A stretch of 64,000 nucleotides of DNA from positions 19,293-83,292 of the forward strand of contig NZ_AHJE01000102.1 of NCBI RefSeq assembly GCF_000243095.1. Reading direction: 5' to 3'. Position numbers and translations under genes: made by a program. The DNA comes from Cupriavidus basilensis OR16. Its GTDB lineage: Bacteria > Pseudomonadota > Gammaproteobacteria > Burkholderiales > Burkholderiaceae. Below, in pieces: positions 40,773 to 50,091 of this stretch; within the stretch, counting starts at the first letter, position 1, and each line of letters starts with the position of its first letter. A model generated the notes under the pieces. It was not told the origin of the DNA, did not search any database, and saw only the letters and a list, made by a program, of their open reading frames with translations.

Positions 40773-43700
40773 AGCTGCCATGGATATCAGCCAGCGTAGT
40801 GCGCGCTGCGTCCAATTTTCCTTGCAGGATCCGTAGCCTTGCGAGACTCAATGCGGCTTGCAGTTCCAACGACCTGGCACCCTGCGCACGGGCCACCGCA
40901 ATTGCCTTGTGAAAGCACGCCTCAGCCTCGTTTGGGCTGGCTGGTGTAGAGGGGCTATCCTTTGATTGCCGGAGCAGAAGTTCGCCCTTGAGCCGATGCA
41001 GCTTGGCTTCGTCAACCTGCTCTCCAGTTTCTTCGGCCAGCGCGAGCGCCTCGGCCACCCGGTCAAGGCCGGCGCCGAGTTGCCCAGCGCTTCCATACGC
41101 GTCGGCCAGCAGGGCAAGCAGGCCTGGCCTTCCGAGCGCCGCGCCGGTCGTCTCACAGGCGCGGAGGCCATGGTGTATCCGGGCAATCCCATCCTCATGA
41201 CGTCCCCCCTTGGCCAACGCCCAGCCCTGCAGAGCCGCTCCCAATCCCTGATAGAACGGAAGCCCTTGCTCATCCGACACCGCGATGGCGGCATCGGCGT
41301 ACTCGCGAGTCAGTTCGAACTCGCCCCGGCATTGATGGACCTCGGCCGCAAAGATCAGGCAGAGGGCAAGGTTGTAGGCGTCAGGGCGCGTTCGGGCCAG
41401 CGCAACGGCCTTATGGCTATGCAAGAGGGCCAGATCGGGCTTGCCGAGGTACCACAGGTTCCATCCAAGCGCGGCCATGGCGTGAACAGCCGGGTCTCGC
41501 CCGTAACCCAGAAGAAAGTCGTACTGTGGCTGGTCTGGACGCTGCAGTTGCAGCACCTGCTCCATATGGGTGCGAGCTTCGTCTAGCAAGCCCAGACGGA
41601 AGGCGGTGGCGCCTAGCGCGCGATGCGCCTCTGCGAGATGTTCAGGCTTGTGGGTCTGCAAGGCCAGGCCAAGCAGGCGTTTCCCGAGCGCTTTCGCTGT
41701 CTCGTATTGTGCACGCAACTGATAGAACGTCCACAGGCCCAATAGAGCGGAGAAGATGTATTGGGTTTGCCCTTCCAGTTCGCACATTGCCAGCGCACGC
41801 TTGTAATTGGATTCCACTTCTGGGGAGGCCTGGCCTCGCACGGCTGCCAAGGCTGGCCCGAGAGTCAGTCGCAGCGTAAGCTCCTGGCGTGCGCCCTCCG
41901 CGCTGTCGGGCGATTGCCTTAGCAGTTCGATGGCTGTGGATAGCTGACGGATCGCTTCCGTCAGGGCGGAACGCTGCAGGGCTTGCTGGCCGGCGCAGCG
42001 CAGATACTCGACAGCCTTTGGGACGTTGCCGCTGAGCCTGTAGTGGTGAGCGAGTTCGCCGCAATAGTCCTTCAGGCGGCTTTGGAATAGCGTTTCGATG
42101 GCTTGTGCAGTGCGTTCGTGCAACGCGCAGCGACGCTCCGTAAGCAGCGAATTGCCAGCGACTTCCTGGGTCAAGGCGTGCTTGAATGCATACTCGATCT
42201 CAGGGTAGGCGGGGCGCTCGTATATGAAGTCCGCTGCTTGCAGGTCCGACAGAAGCGGGCGTAGCTTGTCTTGTGCAAGTGCGGTGATGTGCTGAACCAG
42301 CGTCAAGGGGAAATCCTTCCCGACCACGGCAAGAGTTTGCAACAGTTCCTTGTGCCCGAAGGGGAGTCGGTCGATGCGGGCGGCAAGCACCCCCTGTACT
42401 GTCGTTGGGATGTGCAAAAGAGCGGGAGCTTCCTCGACGCGGTAACAGCCAGGGTGGCCGAGCAGGGTGCCCTCCTCGAAAAGGGTCTGGACGACTTCTT
42501 CCATGAAGAACGGGTTCCCTTCAGTCTTCTCAAGGATGAGCCGCTTGAGCGGAACGAGGCTGCGCTCATCTCCAAGCAGGGCGGTTAGCAAGCCTTGGGC
42601 TTCAGCTGGTCCCAGTGGCTCCAGGTGCAGTTGCGTGTAGTGGCGCCTGGCGCCCCAGTCATGGGTATGCTCCGGTCGGTAGTTGACCAGCAAGACGATC
42701 CTCGCATCCGGCACGCAATCGAAGAAAACATCGAGGAACGCAGTGGTCTCGCTATCTAGCCATTGAAGGTCTTCGAAAATAAGCAGTAGTGGCTGATTGA
42801 GGCTTTCTCGGAGCAGCAGGTTTGCTATCGCATCAAATGTTCGCTTGCGCCGAATCGTCGTGTCCATGTTTGACAGCGCCAAACCGGGTTCAGCGATGCC
42901 AAACAGGTAGAGCAAGTATGGCAGGTGGTCTTCCAGCGAACGCGCTAACGTGAGCAGTTTTCCCGTGATCCTTTCGCGACAACTGCGGTCATCATCTTCT
43001 GAGGCTATCTGAAAATAGCCTTTCAGGAGCTCAATCAACGGTAGATAGGCAAAGGCCTTGCCGTGCGAAACCGAGAAAGTCTCGAGCAAAAGGCAGCCTT
43101 GACGTGACCGCGCCTTGAACTCGTGGAATAGCCGGGATTTTCCTACCCCGGCTTCGCCCTGCACGCCGACAACTTGTCCGTGTCCTTCCTTGGCCAGGGC
43201 CACGGCATTTTGCAGTTGCTGCATCTCATCCTGGCGGCCCACAAATCTTGCCAGTCCACGATGCGCTGCCACCTGGAGCCGTGTGCGCAGAGCGCCGAGA
43301 CCTTGAACCTCATAGACATCGAGTGGTTCGCGGACACCCTTGACCTGCGTGGTACCCAGGGCCCTGAAGTCGAAGTATCCCTCCGCCAGCTTGTGGGTGG
43401 CCGCACTCACCAGGATGGACGCAGGCCTGGCCATACCTTCCATCCGTGACGCAATGTGGATAGTGTGGCCTACCGGATCGTAGTCGGTGTGCAGGTCATC
43501 CTTGCGGATCGAGCGCACAACGACCTCGCCGGAGTGAATGCCGACCCGGATCTCCAACGGCACGCCTTGGTCCAGGCGAACCCGGTCACTGTGGCGGCGC
43601 ATCGCCTCCTGCATGCGCAGCGCCGCGTACAGGGCCCGCAGCGCATGGTCCTCGTGGGCAATGGGGGCGCCGAACAGAGCCAGGATACCGTCGCCCAGAA

Positions 43701-44136
43701 ATTTGGCGACATAGCCCTCATAGTGGTGCACGGCCTCCATCATCAGCGTCACCACGGGGTCAATCAGGCGCCGCGCCTCCTCGGGGTCCAGGTCCTGGAT
43801 CAACGCCGTCGAGCCAGCCATGTCGGCGAACAGCGCAGTGATGGTCTTGCGCTCACCGAAGCTCCCACCCCTGGCTTCCATGGCCGCCAATTCGGCCAGG
43901 ATACGCTCCGCCAGATGGGGCGGCGTGTAGTGAACAGGAGCCAGGCCCTTGGCGTTGGCTATCTCACGCGTCCCAGAGATGACTTCGTTCAGCGAAACGC
44001 CACAAGCGCCGCAGAACTTTGCAATGGGGCTGACTTGCTCGCCGCAGCTTGGACACCTTCGTACGAGCTTGGCACCGCACCCCTCGCAAAAGTTTCCCAG
44101 CGCGAGATTTTCGAAGCCACAAGTCGCGCAGCGCAT
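40708..44136 (-). CDS. Adenylate/guanylate cyclase-AAA ATPase-TPR multidomain protein
   Basis: 1142 residues from the ATG at 44136 (ggtgggggg upstream; a GTG 12 bp before is possible). Order: two zinc-ribbon pairs (CATCGFENLALGNFCEGCG and CPSCGEQVSPIAKFCGACG, residues 3-50); class III cyclase domain at about 95-260 (TITALFADMAGSTALIQ, YVAKFLGDGILALFGAPIAH); ATPase with Walker A GVQGEAGVGKSRLFHEF at about 315 and Walker B LLLIFEDLQWLDSE; then TPR-like helical repeats to the end. This architecture is known for predicted signalling cyclases, but the ligand and output are unknown. Base composition is lower in GC than its flanks and both ends abut broken or rearranged genes, which suggests acquisition by transfer. 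Confidence 0.88.
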   Translation of the reverse strand: MRCATCGFENLALGNFCEGCGAKLVRRCPSCGEQVSPIAKFCGACGVSLNEVISGTREIANAKGLAPVHYTPPHLAERILAELAAMEARGGSFGERKTITALFADMAGSTALIQDLDPEEARRLIDPVVTLMMEAVHHYEGYVAKFLGDGILALFGAPIAHEDHALRALYAALRMQEAMRRHSDRVRLDQGVPLEIRVGIHSGEVVVRSIRKDDLHTDYDPVGHTIHIASRMEGMARPASILVSAATHKLAEGYFDFRALGTTQVKGVREPLDVYEVQGLGALRTRLQVAAHRGLARFVGRQDEMQQLQNAVALAKEGHGQVVGVQGEAGVGKSRLFHEFKARSRQGCLLLETFSVSHGKAFAYLPLIELLKGYFQIASEDDDRSCRERITGKLLTLARSLEDHLPYLLYLFGIAEPGLALSNMDTTIRRKRTFDAIANLLLRESLNQPLLLIFEDLQWLDSETTAFLDVFFDCVPDARIVLLVNYRPEHTHDWGARRHYTQLHLEPLGPAEAQGLLTALLGDERSLVPLKRLILEKTEGNPFFMEEVVQTLFEEGTLLGHPGCYRVEEAPALLHIPTTVQGVLAARIDRLPFGHKELLQTLAVVGKDFPLTLVQHITALAQDKLRPLLSDLQAADFIYERPAYPEIEYAFKHALTQEVAGNSLLTERRCALHERTAQAIETLFQSRLKDYCGELAHHYRLSGNVPKAVEYLRCAGQQALQRSALTEAIRQLSTAIELLRQSPDSAEGARQELTLRLTLGPALAAVRGQASPEVESNYKRALAMCELEGQTQYIFSALLGLWTFYQLRAQYETAKALGKRLLGLALQTHKPEHLAEAHRALGATAFRLGLLDEARTHMEQVLQLQRPDQPQYDFLLGYGRDPAVHAMAALGWNLWYLGKPDLALLHSHKAVALARTRPDAYNLALCLIFAAEVHQCRGEFELTREYADAAIAVSDEQGLPFYQGLGAALQGWALAKGGRHEDGIARIHHGLRACETTGAALGRPGLLALLADAYGSAGQLGAGLDRVAEALALAEETGEQVDEAKLHRLKGELLLRQSKDSPSTPASPNEAEACFHKAIAVARAQGARSLELQAALSLARLRILQGKLDAARTTLADIHGSFTEGFDLADWKEAKALLDDFR

Positions 44137-44305
44137 GATGCCCCCCACCGTCTTCGCACGTCCTAGATCATTAGAGGCGTGATCGGCCGTCGTAGCAAGC
44201 CAGACCTTGCATCATCGAACTTTGCCGGAGACATCGAAGAGGAGAGATCGGGCCCGACGCCGCAACGGGGAACGGTCGCAAGCCTGCGGACCCGCGAGAA
44301 CCCGG

Positions 44306-45117
44306 TCAGCTGCGCACTGCCCTCTTGGTGATGGGGCGCTTGTTGTTTGCCTGGGAGGTTTGACGAGGAAGTATCTTTTCAGCGTCACCCGGGTTTGGCT
44401 TGCTCGTTCGTGGGGCGCCGGCCCGTACTCCAAATAGCAGCGCCTCGACCGTGCTCCAATAGGATTCGATGACGGCCGGGTCGGATGCGGAAAGCTTGTT
44501 GGTCGCCAGCATCTCCGAGCCAAAAGTGGAGAGTGTCGATGTCAGGCTGATCATCAGATAATGGAGGATGATAGGCTCGACTTTAGGCAAGACGCCTTCC
44601 TCCTGCGCTTCTCCGATTTGCGGCAGCACGCGATCAATCAGCGGCCGGAGTACCGTATCCGCGAGCCATTGAAGCCGCGGACTGTACTCAAGGTATTCCT
44701 GAAGCATAAAACGATGGAATTCAGGGAAATTCACCGTAAATTCGAATAGGGCACGGTACAACAACCTCACCCGCTCTGCGGCACTGACTGGTGGAGCATC
44801 GTCCAGATAGGTGGAGCATCGTCCAGATAGCCCTCCCACACGTGGCTGATACGATCGAACACATGTTCGGCTACCGCCTCCCAGAGGATATCCTTGGTTC
44901 GGTAGTGGTAAGTGATCAGCGGATGCTGCAATCCGATTCGCTCCGCGATGCTGCGGATGCTTGCAGCCCCGAATCCCTTCGAGGCAAATTCGGAAAGTGC
45001 CGCATTCAGAATTGCCGTTCGTGTTTCCTGCGCTCGTTGCTGTTCTGCGCGCTGGAGCTCGGGCGGTCGCCGACCCTTCCTGGCTTGGTTCTGCTCGGAA
45101 TCCGTACTTCGCACCAT
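44306..45117 (-). pseudogene. TetR-family regulator broken by a 20-bp tandem duplication
   Basis: From the ATG at 45117 (aggagg at ideal distance) the frame codes a TetR helix-turn-helix (AILNAALSEFASKGFGAASI, then RSIAERIGLQHPLITYHYRT and KDILWEAVAEHVFDRI). At 44791-44830 a 20-bp unit is duplicated; this shifts the frame and stops the protein early. Removing one copy joins HVWEGYLDDAPP to VSAAERVRLLYRALFEFTVN and the full C-terminal domain, giving 263 residues ending at 44306. The lesion therefore inactivates, perhaps reversibly, a probable repressor of the neighbouring aromatic-acid genes. Confidence 0.85.
44791..44830. repeat. 20-bp tandem duplication inside tetR
   Basis: GTGGAGCATCGTCCAGATAG is present twice without spacer (44791-44810, 44811-44830). 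Twenty is not a multiple of three, so it destroys the reading frame. Such direct repeats can revert by slippage. Confidence 0.93.
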
Positions 45118-45889
45118 CTGTCCTCCTGAATAGAGTTTCTCCATCGGTGCACCGGTCGCTAGCGTTCGACCCATCCACCGAAGCATCGCTGCCGCCGGTT
45201 GAGGGCCGTGGCCGCGCGCGCTTTACGGACGTATTATATAAGGATCCGCCCATCGCGCTCGTTTCCCGCCAAGTGATCGTTTCCGCATCGGCTCAGCTGC
45301 GCATCGGGCGGATGCGATGAATGGGGCTCTCCGGCACCTATTCGAATGTGAGTTCGCGTGACTGCAAGTGCCGCAGGCCAAACTTGTCTCTACGTTCTCC
45401 TCGCCTGGGCCCGCCCTATCTAGGCCATCCCCATCGAAGCCCCGGCGCTCCCGCGCCCTCCCTCCGAAGGCGCCGCTAGCCTCGCCGGCTTGCTGCGTTC
45501 GGAATTCCTATTGCAAGGCTGTCGGGGTTCGTTAAGTACTTACAAACTTCGCGGCACGCACCGACGCGGCTCGTCGGGCTGTCATGTCATCGGCAAGTGC
45601 ATAAAAAGCCCATAGGGATAATCCCACCAATACAAAGCTTTACGAGTGGAAAATTTACTACTACGCTGTGTACAGGTTTCGTGATGTCCACGCGGTAGCG
45701 CGCCTCGAAGCGCTGAGGGGGAACAGGGATGAAGCGCGTGTCCTCGGTTTTCCCGTGTTTCACCTGCCGCGGCGGACGCTTGGAGGAGTGCGACGCTAGA
45801 TGTTCCCGCGATCGTGACTTGACCGATACAGCCCAAGATCGAGGTCTCCCCCGGTCTTCTCAACCGTCTCCGCTCGCCAAGGACAGGTA
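45118..45889. other. 772-bp gap between tetR and the MFS gene
   Basis: No convincing gene on either strand; a 93-codon minus-strand frame at 45582-45863 has no family resemblance. AT-rich pockets at about 45228-45240 (tattatataagg) and 45595-45670 probably hold the divergent promoters. CTTTACGAGTG at 45638-45648 resembles CTTTACGAATG at 53075-53085 in front of the acyl-CoA ligase. Confidence 0.5.
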
Positions 45890-47272
45890 ATGGAAAGTAC
45901 AGCAGATGTTCGTCACGATATGCGTGAGTTCCTCAATCGGATGCCGATGGGGAAAAAGCAATGGGCGGTCTTTCTCGTCTGTTTCGCTGCAACCGCGATC
46001 GAGGGCTTCGACACGATTGTGATCGGATTCATCGCGCCGGCCATCAGCCAGAGTTGGAAACTCTCGAGCGCAGCGCTCTCGCCTTTGGTTGCATTTGGGT
46101 TATTTGGATTGTTGATCGGCTCAATTGTGGGTGGGACGCTGGCCGATCGCGTTGGGCGCAGGGCAGTGAGCATAGTGGCGATTGCATGGTTTGGCATTGC
46201 GGGCATTGCGTCCTGCGAGTCTCAATCGATCGTCCAGCTCATATCGTGGCGATTCATAACCGGATTGGGCATCGGGGCGGCGATGCCCGCCACGTCGGCT
46301 CTCGTCGCGGAATTCAGTCCGGACCGTTCGCGCTCCGCGATGCTTGCATCCATGTATTGCGGCTTTCTCTTCGGAGCCGCCGCTGCCGGCTTTGTGACTT
46401 CATTCGCAATTGGTGCATTGGGGTGGAGAGGCATGCTCCTGTTGAGTGGTGTGATGCCCCTTTTCGTCGTGATCCTCTTGGTATGGCAGGTTCCAGAGTC
46501 CCCTCTCTACCTGGTAGCCAGCAACAAGTCCAGCGCGGCGGTTAAGCGAGTTGTGGCAAAGATGTTCCCGACGGTAGATTGTTCAGGCATGAGCTTCTCT
46601 CTTGCCGCACCGAGTGGAAAGCGGTCCGGAATCCGTGCGCTTCTGGGGAAGGAGTATCGACTCGGAACCCTGTTGACATGGTTTGCCGAATTTGCGGGGT
46701 ATCTGGTTTTCTTCCTTATCGGAAGTTGGTTGCCGACGCATTTGAAGCAGGCTGGACTATCGATGCATGATGCTTCGCAATTGTCCTCGATGTTCCAGTT
46801 TGGCGCGCTTGGTGGGGCGATCCTCTTCGCCATCCTGGTTCGCCGGTTTAACGTCGCCGCGGTCATATCGGCTGCGTTCGGCGCAGGTTCGGTGCTCATA
46901 GTCGCTCTCGGTATGTCAGAGACAGCGCCTTGGTACGCGGCCGCGGTTTTCCTGGCGGGACTGGCTATCGGCGGTCCGCTGATATGCGTCAACACCATAC
47001 CAGGAATCTTCTATCCCACCGCGTTTCGAGCGGCCGGCGGTGGCTGGACCGTTTCAATCGGCAGACTGGGCTCAATTATTGGTTCAGCGTTAATCGGCCT
47101 GATAGTTGTTTCGAATCTTCCTTACCTCCTCGTATGCATTGTCCTGTCTATACCGCTCCTGCTAGCTTGCGCAAGCATGATTGCCATGGCGCGTGTTCTC
47201 GTCGAAAAACAGGGGTCAGGAAGCCACCAAGCGGAAATCGTCGGTTCGACATCGGCAATCGCAACCGAATAG
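45890..47272 (+). CDS. MFS transporter, aromatic acid:H+ symporter (AAHS) type
   Basis: 460 residues, about 12 membrane helices. AAHS signature in helix 1 (EGFDTIVIGFIAPAISQSW) and the loop 2-3 motif GGTLADRVGRRAVSI. Relatives are PcaK, BenK and GenK, which import hydroxylated benzoates. The following amidohydrolase gene (80 bp later) would act on an aromatic acid, which fits import of its substrate. Composition is lower in GC than the flagellar region. Confidence 0.88.
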   Translation: MESTADVRHDMREFLNRMPMGKKQWAVFLVCFAATAIEGFDTIVIGFIAPAISQSWKLSSAALSPLVAFGLFGLLIGSIVGGTLADRVGRRAVSIVAIAWFGIAGIASCESQSIVQLISWRFITGLGIGAAMPATSALVAEFSPDRSRSAMLASMYCGFLFGAAAAGFVTSFAIGALGWRGMLLLSGVMPLFVVILLVWQVPESPLYLVASNKSSAAVKRVVAKMFPTVDCSGMSFSLAAPSGKRSGIRALLGKEYRLGTLLTWFAEFAGYLVFFLIGSWLPTHLKQAGLSMHDASQLSSMFQFGALGGAILFAILVRRFNVAAVISAAFGAGSVLIVALGMSETAPWYAAAVFLAGLAIGGPLICVNTIPGIFYPTAFRAAGGGWTVSIGRLGSIIGSALIGLIVVSNLPYLLVCIVLSIPLLLACASMIAMARVLVEKQGSGSHQAEIVGSTSAIATE

Positions 47273-47351
47273 AAAGCGATGTCAGGATTGTTTATGTTGT
47301 TGAATATCGGATGACCACATCCTTCGATAGGAATACTTGGAGAATAAGATA

Positions 47352-48275
47352 ATGTCAAAAAGAAAGATCGATACCCATCAGCATTTTCTGCCAAAATCTT
47401 ACGTGGATGCCGTAGGGCTGGACCTCTTGAATGCGGCGATGCCGAGTGGTGTCGCTCCAACCTGGTCGGAAGAGGCAGCCATCGCAATGATGGATGAGAA
47501 CGGCATCGACGAAGGCATCTTGTCTATCTCGTCAGGGCCGGCTATTCCCGATGCCGCCACCTTGCTGAGGAAATGCAACGACCACGCTGCCGAGCTCCGG
47601 TCTCGGTTCAATGGCCGGTTCGGCTCCTTCGCGAGCTTGCCGCTTCCAAACGTCGAAGCGGCGTTGAAGGAGGTTAGCTATTGCCTCGACGAGTTGAAGG
47701 TTGATGGTTTCATCCTTTTCACCAACTACGATGGAAAATATCTGGGGCACGAGCATTTCACTCCGCTACTGGAGGAGCTCGACAGGCGCGGGGCGGTTGC
47801 CTTCATTCATCCAAATCAGCCGCCGCATGATATTCCATCCGTCGCTCCGGCATCCGTGCTCGAGTATCCCTTTGAGACCACGCGTACCGCCACAAGCCTG
47901 ATCATTGCAGGGGCGATGAGCCGCTACAGGAACGTCCGCTTCATCCTTTCGCACGCGGGAGGCACGTTGCCTTTTCTTGCGCCTCGGATCGCGCTCTCCA
48001 TTTCAATGATGCCGTCGGTGGCCGAGCGGGTAGGTGACCCGCTCGCCGCAATCAGGGCTTTTTACTTTGACACGGCGCTGTCCGCTGGTACCCCAGCCTT
48101 GGCTTCGCTTGCGCAAGTGGCGGACCCTGAACGCATCCTCTTTGGAACGGATTTCCCGTTTGCCCCGACAAGCGCCATCCGGCGTTTTGGATCGGTATTG
48201 GACGCCATCGAGATCCCCGGGGTCGATATGGCAAAGGTGTACGGTGCGAATGCCGCTCAGCTGCTTGGGCGTTAG
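47352..48275 (+). CDS. Amidohydrolase-2 family protein, decarboxylase-like
   Basis: 307 residues from the ATG at 47352 (ggag 10 bases upstream; a TTG at 47337 is less likely). Metal-dependent TIM barrel: N-terminal HxH in KIDTHQHFLP (His9, His11), a third His in RFILSHAGGTLPFLAP, and Asp in ILFGTDFPFAPTSA. This group includes gamma-resorcylate, 5-carboxyvanillate and 6-methylsalicylate decarboxylases as well as hydrolases. Beside an aromatic-acid permease and a phenol hydroxylase, non-oxidative decarboxylation of a hydroxybenzoate is the best guess. Confidence 0.82.
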   Translation: MSKRKIDTHQHFLPKSYVDAVGLDLLNAAMPSGVAPTWSEEAAIAMMDENGIDEGILSISSGPAIPDAATLLRKCNDHAAELRSRFNGRFGSFASLPLPNVEAALKEVSYCLDELKVDGFILFTNYDGKYLGHEHFTPLLEELDRRGAVAFIHPNQPPHDIPSVAPASVLEYPFETTRTATSLIIAGAMSRYRNVRFILSHAGGTLPFLAPRIALSISMMPSVAERVGDPLAAIRAFYFDTALSAGTPALASLAQVADPERILFGTDFPFAPTSAIRRFGSVLDAIEIPGVDMAKVYGANAAQLLGR

Positions 48276-48429
48276 CTGTACGCGGGCCCGGAGGAGAGTC
48301 CGCGACAGTAGCGTCAGAGGGGGATGGCTGGCGTGCAGCTACAAGGCGAAAACAAGGCGGGACGTGAGGCCTTAATCGCCAATTGGCACCGACACAAGGC
48401 TACAGCATAAGAATTATGGGGAGACGTAA

Positions 48430-49514
48430 ATGAAGAAGTCACTATTGTCGTGCTTGCTGCTGAGCGCAGTGGGTACCGCACAGGCCCAGTCGAGCGTCAC
48501 GATATATGGCGTGGTGGATTCCAACGTTGAATTTGCCACCAACGTGAGGAACTGTCCGGCTCGCGCTGGGGCCTGCGTGGTGTCGAGGACCTGGGCCGCG
48601 GCCTCAGCGGATTGTTTGTGTTGGAAGGTGGTATAGGCGTGGACACCGGCACGGTGCAGCAAGGTGGTCGCCTGTTTGGCCGCCAAGCATTTGTCGGCCT
48701 GCAGAGTGCCACGTACGGCAAGATCACACTTGGGCGCCAATACACCTCCCTTGACGAAGCGTTATCCAATTTCTCGCCTGCATATTATGCGAACACCTAT
48801 GAGCCGGTGATTGCCGTGGTTGGGCAGGCATTCCGCGAAGACAACACTGTGAAGTACACGGGTACGTTTGGCGCTGTCACCGTGGGCGCCCATTGGTCCT
48901 TTGGCACCGGCGCGAGTTTTGGCAGCGTGGGCAGCGCCAGCATCGGTGGCTCGGGGGAGGCCCCCGGTCAGTTTCGTCGCGATTCCGCATACGGTGCCCA
49001 AGCCTCTTATCTGGGCGACGTGTTCGGCGCTACTATCGCTTACGATCAGGTCAACCCGAGCATCGCTAATGGTGGCGCCTTTCTTGGCACCGGTACGGTC
49101 AAAAAGGCCGCCGCCGCGGTCAGCTACTCCATTGGCCAGGCAAAAATCGAGGGGGGCTATCGCTGGGGAAGATCGAGTGTGTCTGGGTTGACCCTGGTGC
49201 GCGATGACATTTATTGGGCTGGCGCAGCCTATCAGGTCACGCCCGCCCTCGGCCTGACGGTGGACTACTTTTACCAGCGCTTCCACGCATCGACTTTGCC
49301 CGCTCTGCGCCCGCCAGGCAATCCTTGGCAGCTTATGTTCATCGCCGACTACAATCTTTCCAAGCGAACAGACGTGTACTTGACGACCGCTTACTCCAAG
49401 AATTCCGGCCTCGCCTTGGACACAGCGTCGATCGGTTTCTCCAACGGCTATCCGATTGGGGGGACCAAGACCAATATGCTCGGCGCTGCAGTGGGTATTC
49501 GGCATAAGTTCTGA
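48430..49514 (+). pseudogene. Gram-negative porin (OmpC/Porin_4 type) with damaged N-terminus
   Basis: Outer-membrane trimeric porin. Signal peptide and first strand (MKKSLLSCLLLSAVGTAQA, then QSSVTIYGVVDSNVEFATN) read from 48430. The frame then breaks near 48540-48550; the expected ELSGSRWGLRGVEDLG continues in another frame, leading into LFVLEGGIGVDTG and the rest to the terminal HKF. About 20 residues that normally separate the first strand from SGSRWGLRG appear to be missing, so a small deletion caused the shift. It follows the amidohydrolase by 154 bp and may have served aromatic-acid uptake. Confidence 0.8.
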
Positions 49515-49536
49515 AGCACTCCAAAATTCAATCTTG

Positions 49537-49568
49537 AAAGGCGCTTTAGGGTGCCTTTTTCCTTTTCC
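49537..49568 (+). terminator. Intrinsic terminator after the porin gene
   Basis: AAAGGC at 49537-49542 pairs with GCCTTT at 49553-49558, followed by a T/C-rich tail (tttttcctttt). It lies 23 bp after the porin stop. Confidence 0.65.
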
Positions 49569-49598
49569 CCTCTCCCCTTGTTTTCCCCTCTCCCCTTC
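49563..49598. repeat. Tandem 18-bp C/T-rich repeat
   Basis: TTTTCCCCTCTCCCCTTG is followed at once by TTTTCCCCTCTCCCCTTC. The two units differ only in the last base. The stretch is pure pyrimidine except for one G. Confidence 0.85.
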
Positions 49599-49906
49599 CA
49601 TTACGTTCCCGATGGAACGGCTGAACGCACTCTGACGCTCACGCTGGAGTTGGGGAGCTGCGCGATCGCGCTGCCATCGAATACGAACCCGCTCCATCGC
49701 TCATGAGCGCAGTTTTCCTTGCAAACTTTACGGTCGTGAAATATAGTGGTCTTGAACAACGACTAACAGCGACTAACAACGAAGCGGGCTTGGCTTTCAA
49801 GCGACGCCGCCGCTGGCAGTTGCAAACAGTTGGAGTTTTCGGATTCGGAACGCGCGGTAACCCGTCGCATTCACGGCGAACAAGAAGCGCTACCAATTTG
49901 TTCGGC

Positions 49907-49952
49907 GCAGCACATGAGACAGTGGGACTCCTTCGCATGTGCTGCTTTTTTT
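49907..49952 (+). terminator. Strong intrinsic terminator in the hydroxylase leader
   Basis: GCAGCACATG (49907-49916) pairs perfectly with CATGTGCTGC (49936-49945), followed by seven T residues. No plus-strand gene ends nearby: the porin gene has its own terminator 350 bp before. It sits 140 bp upstream of the hydroxylase start, so it could be an attenuator or the end of a small RNA. Confidence 0.8.
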
Positions 49953-50062
49953 CACGGATGAACTTGAGTCCACGGGCCCTTGATGCGCATACAGCGCACC
50001 GGCCCCGACTGCCGCATGAGTCATCCATGTCGCTGCACCAAGATGAATGAGAGTGACGGCAC

Positions 50063-50077
50063 TTATATACTTATATA
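50063..50077. promoter_or_regulatory. TTATATA direct repeat before the hydroxylase gene
   Basis: TTATATAcTTATATA, 15 bp before the ATG, overlapping the region just upstream of the Shine-Dalgarno (aggagatgagg). It may contain the -10 element or a repressor site. Confidence 0.4.
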
Positions 50078-50091
50078 GTAGGAGATGAGGT

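Larger units (their letters stand above)
49515..50091. other. 577-bp leader region between porin and hydroxylase
   Basis: No gene seen; a 115-codon plus-strand frame at 49703-50050 has random composition. Contents: porin terminator (49537-49568), a tandem 18-bp C/T-rich repeat (49563-49598), a second strong intrinsic terminator (49907-49952), and AT-rich direct repeats just before the hydroxylase (50063-50077). Confidence 0.6.

Noticed and set aside
45582..45863. 93-codon minus-strand frame in the tetR-MFS gap
   Set aside because: No ribosome site or recognisable motif; overlaps the expected MFS promoter.
49703..50050. 115-codon plus-strand frame before the hydroxylase
   Set aside because: It runs through the strong terminator at 49907-49952 and has no family resemblance.
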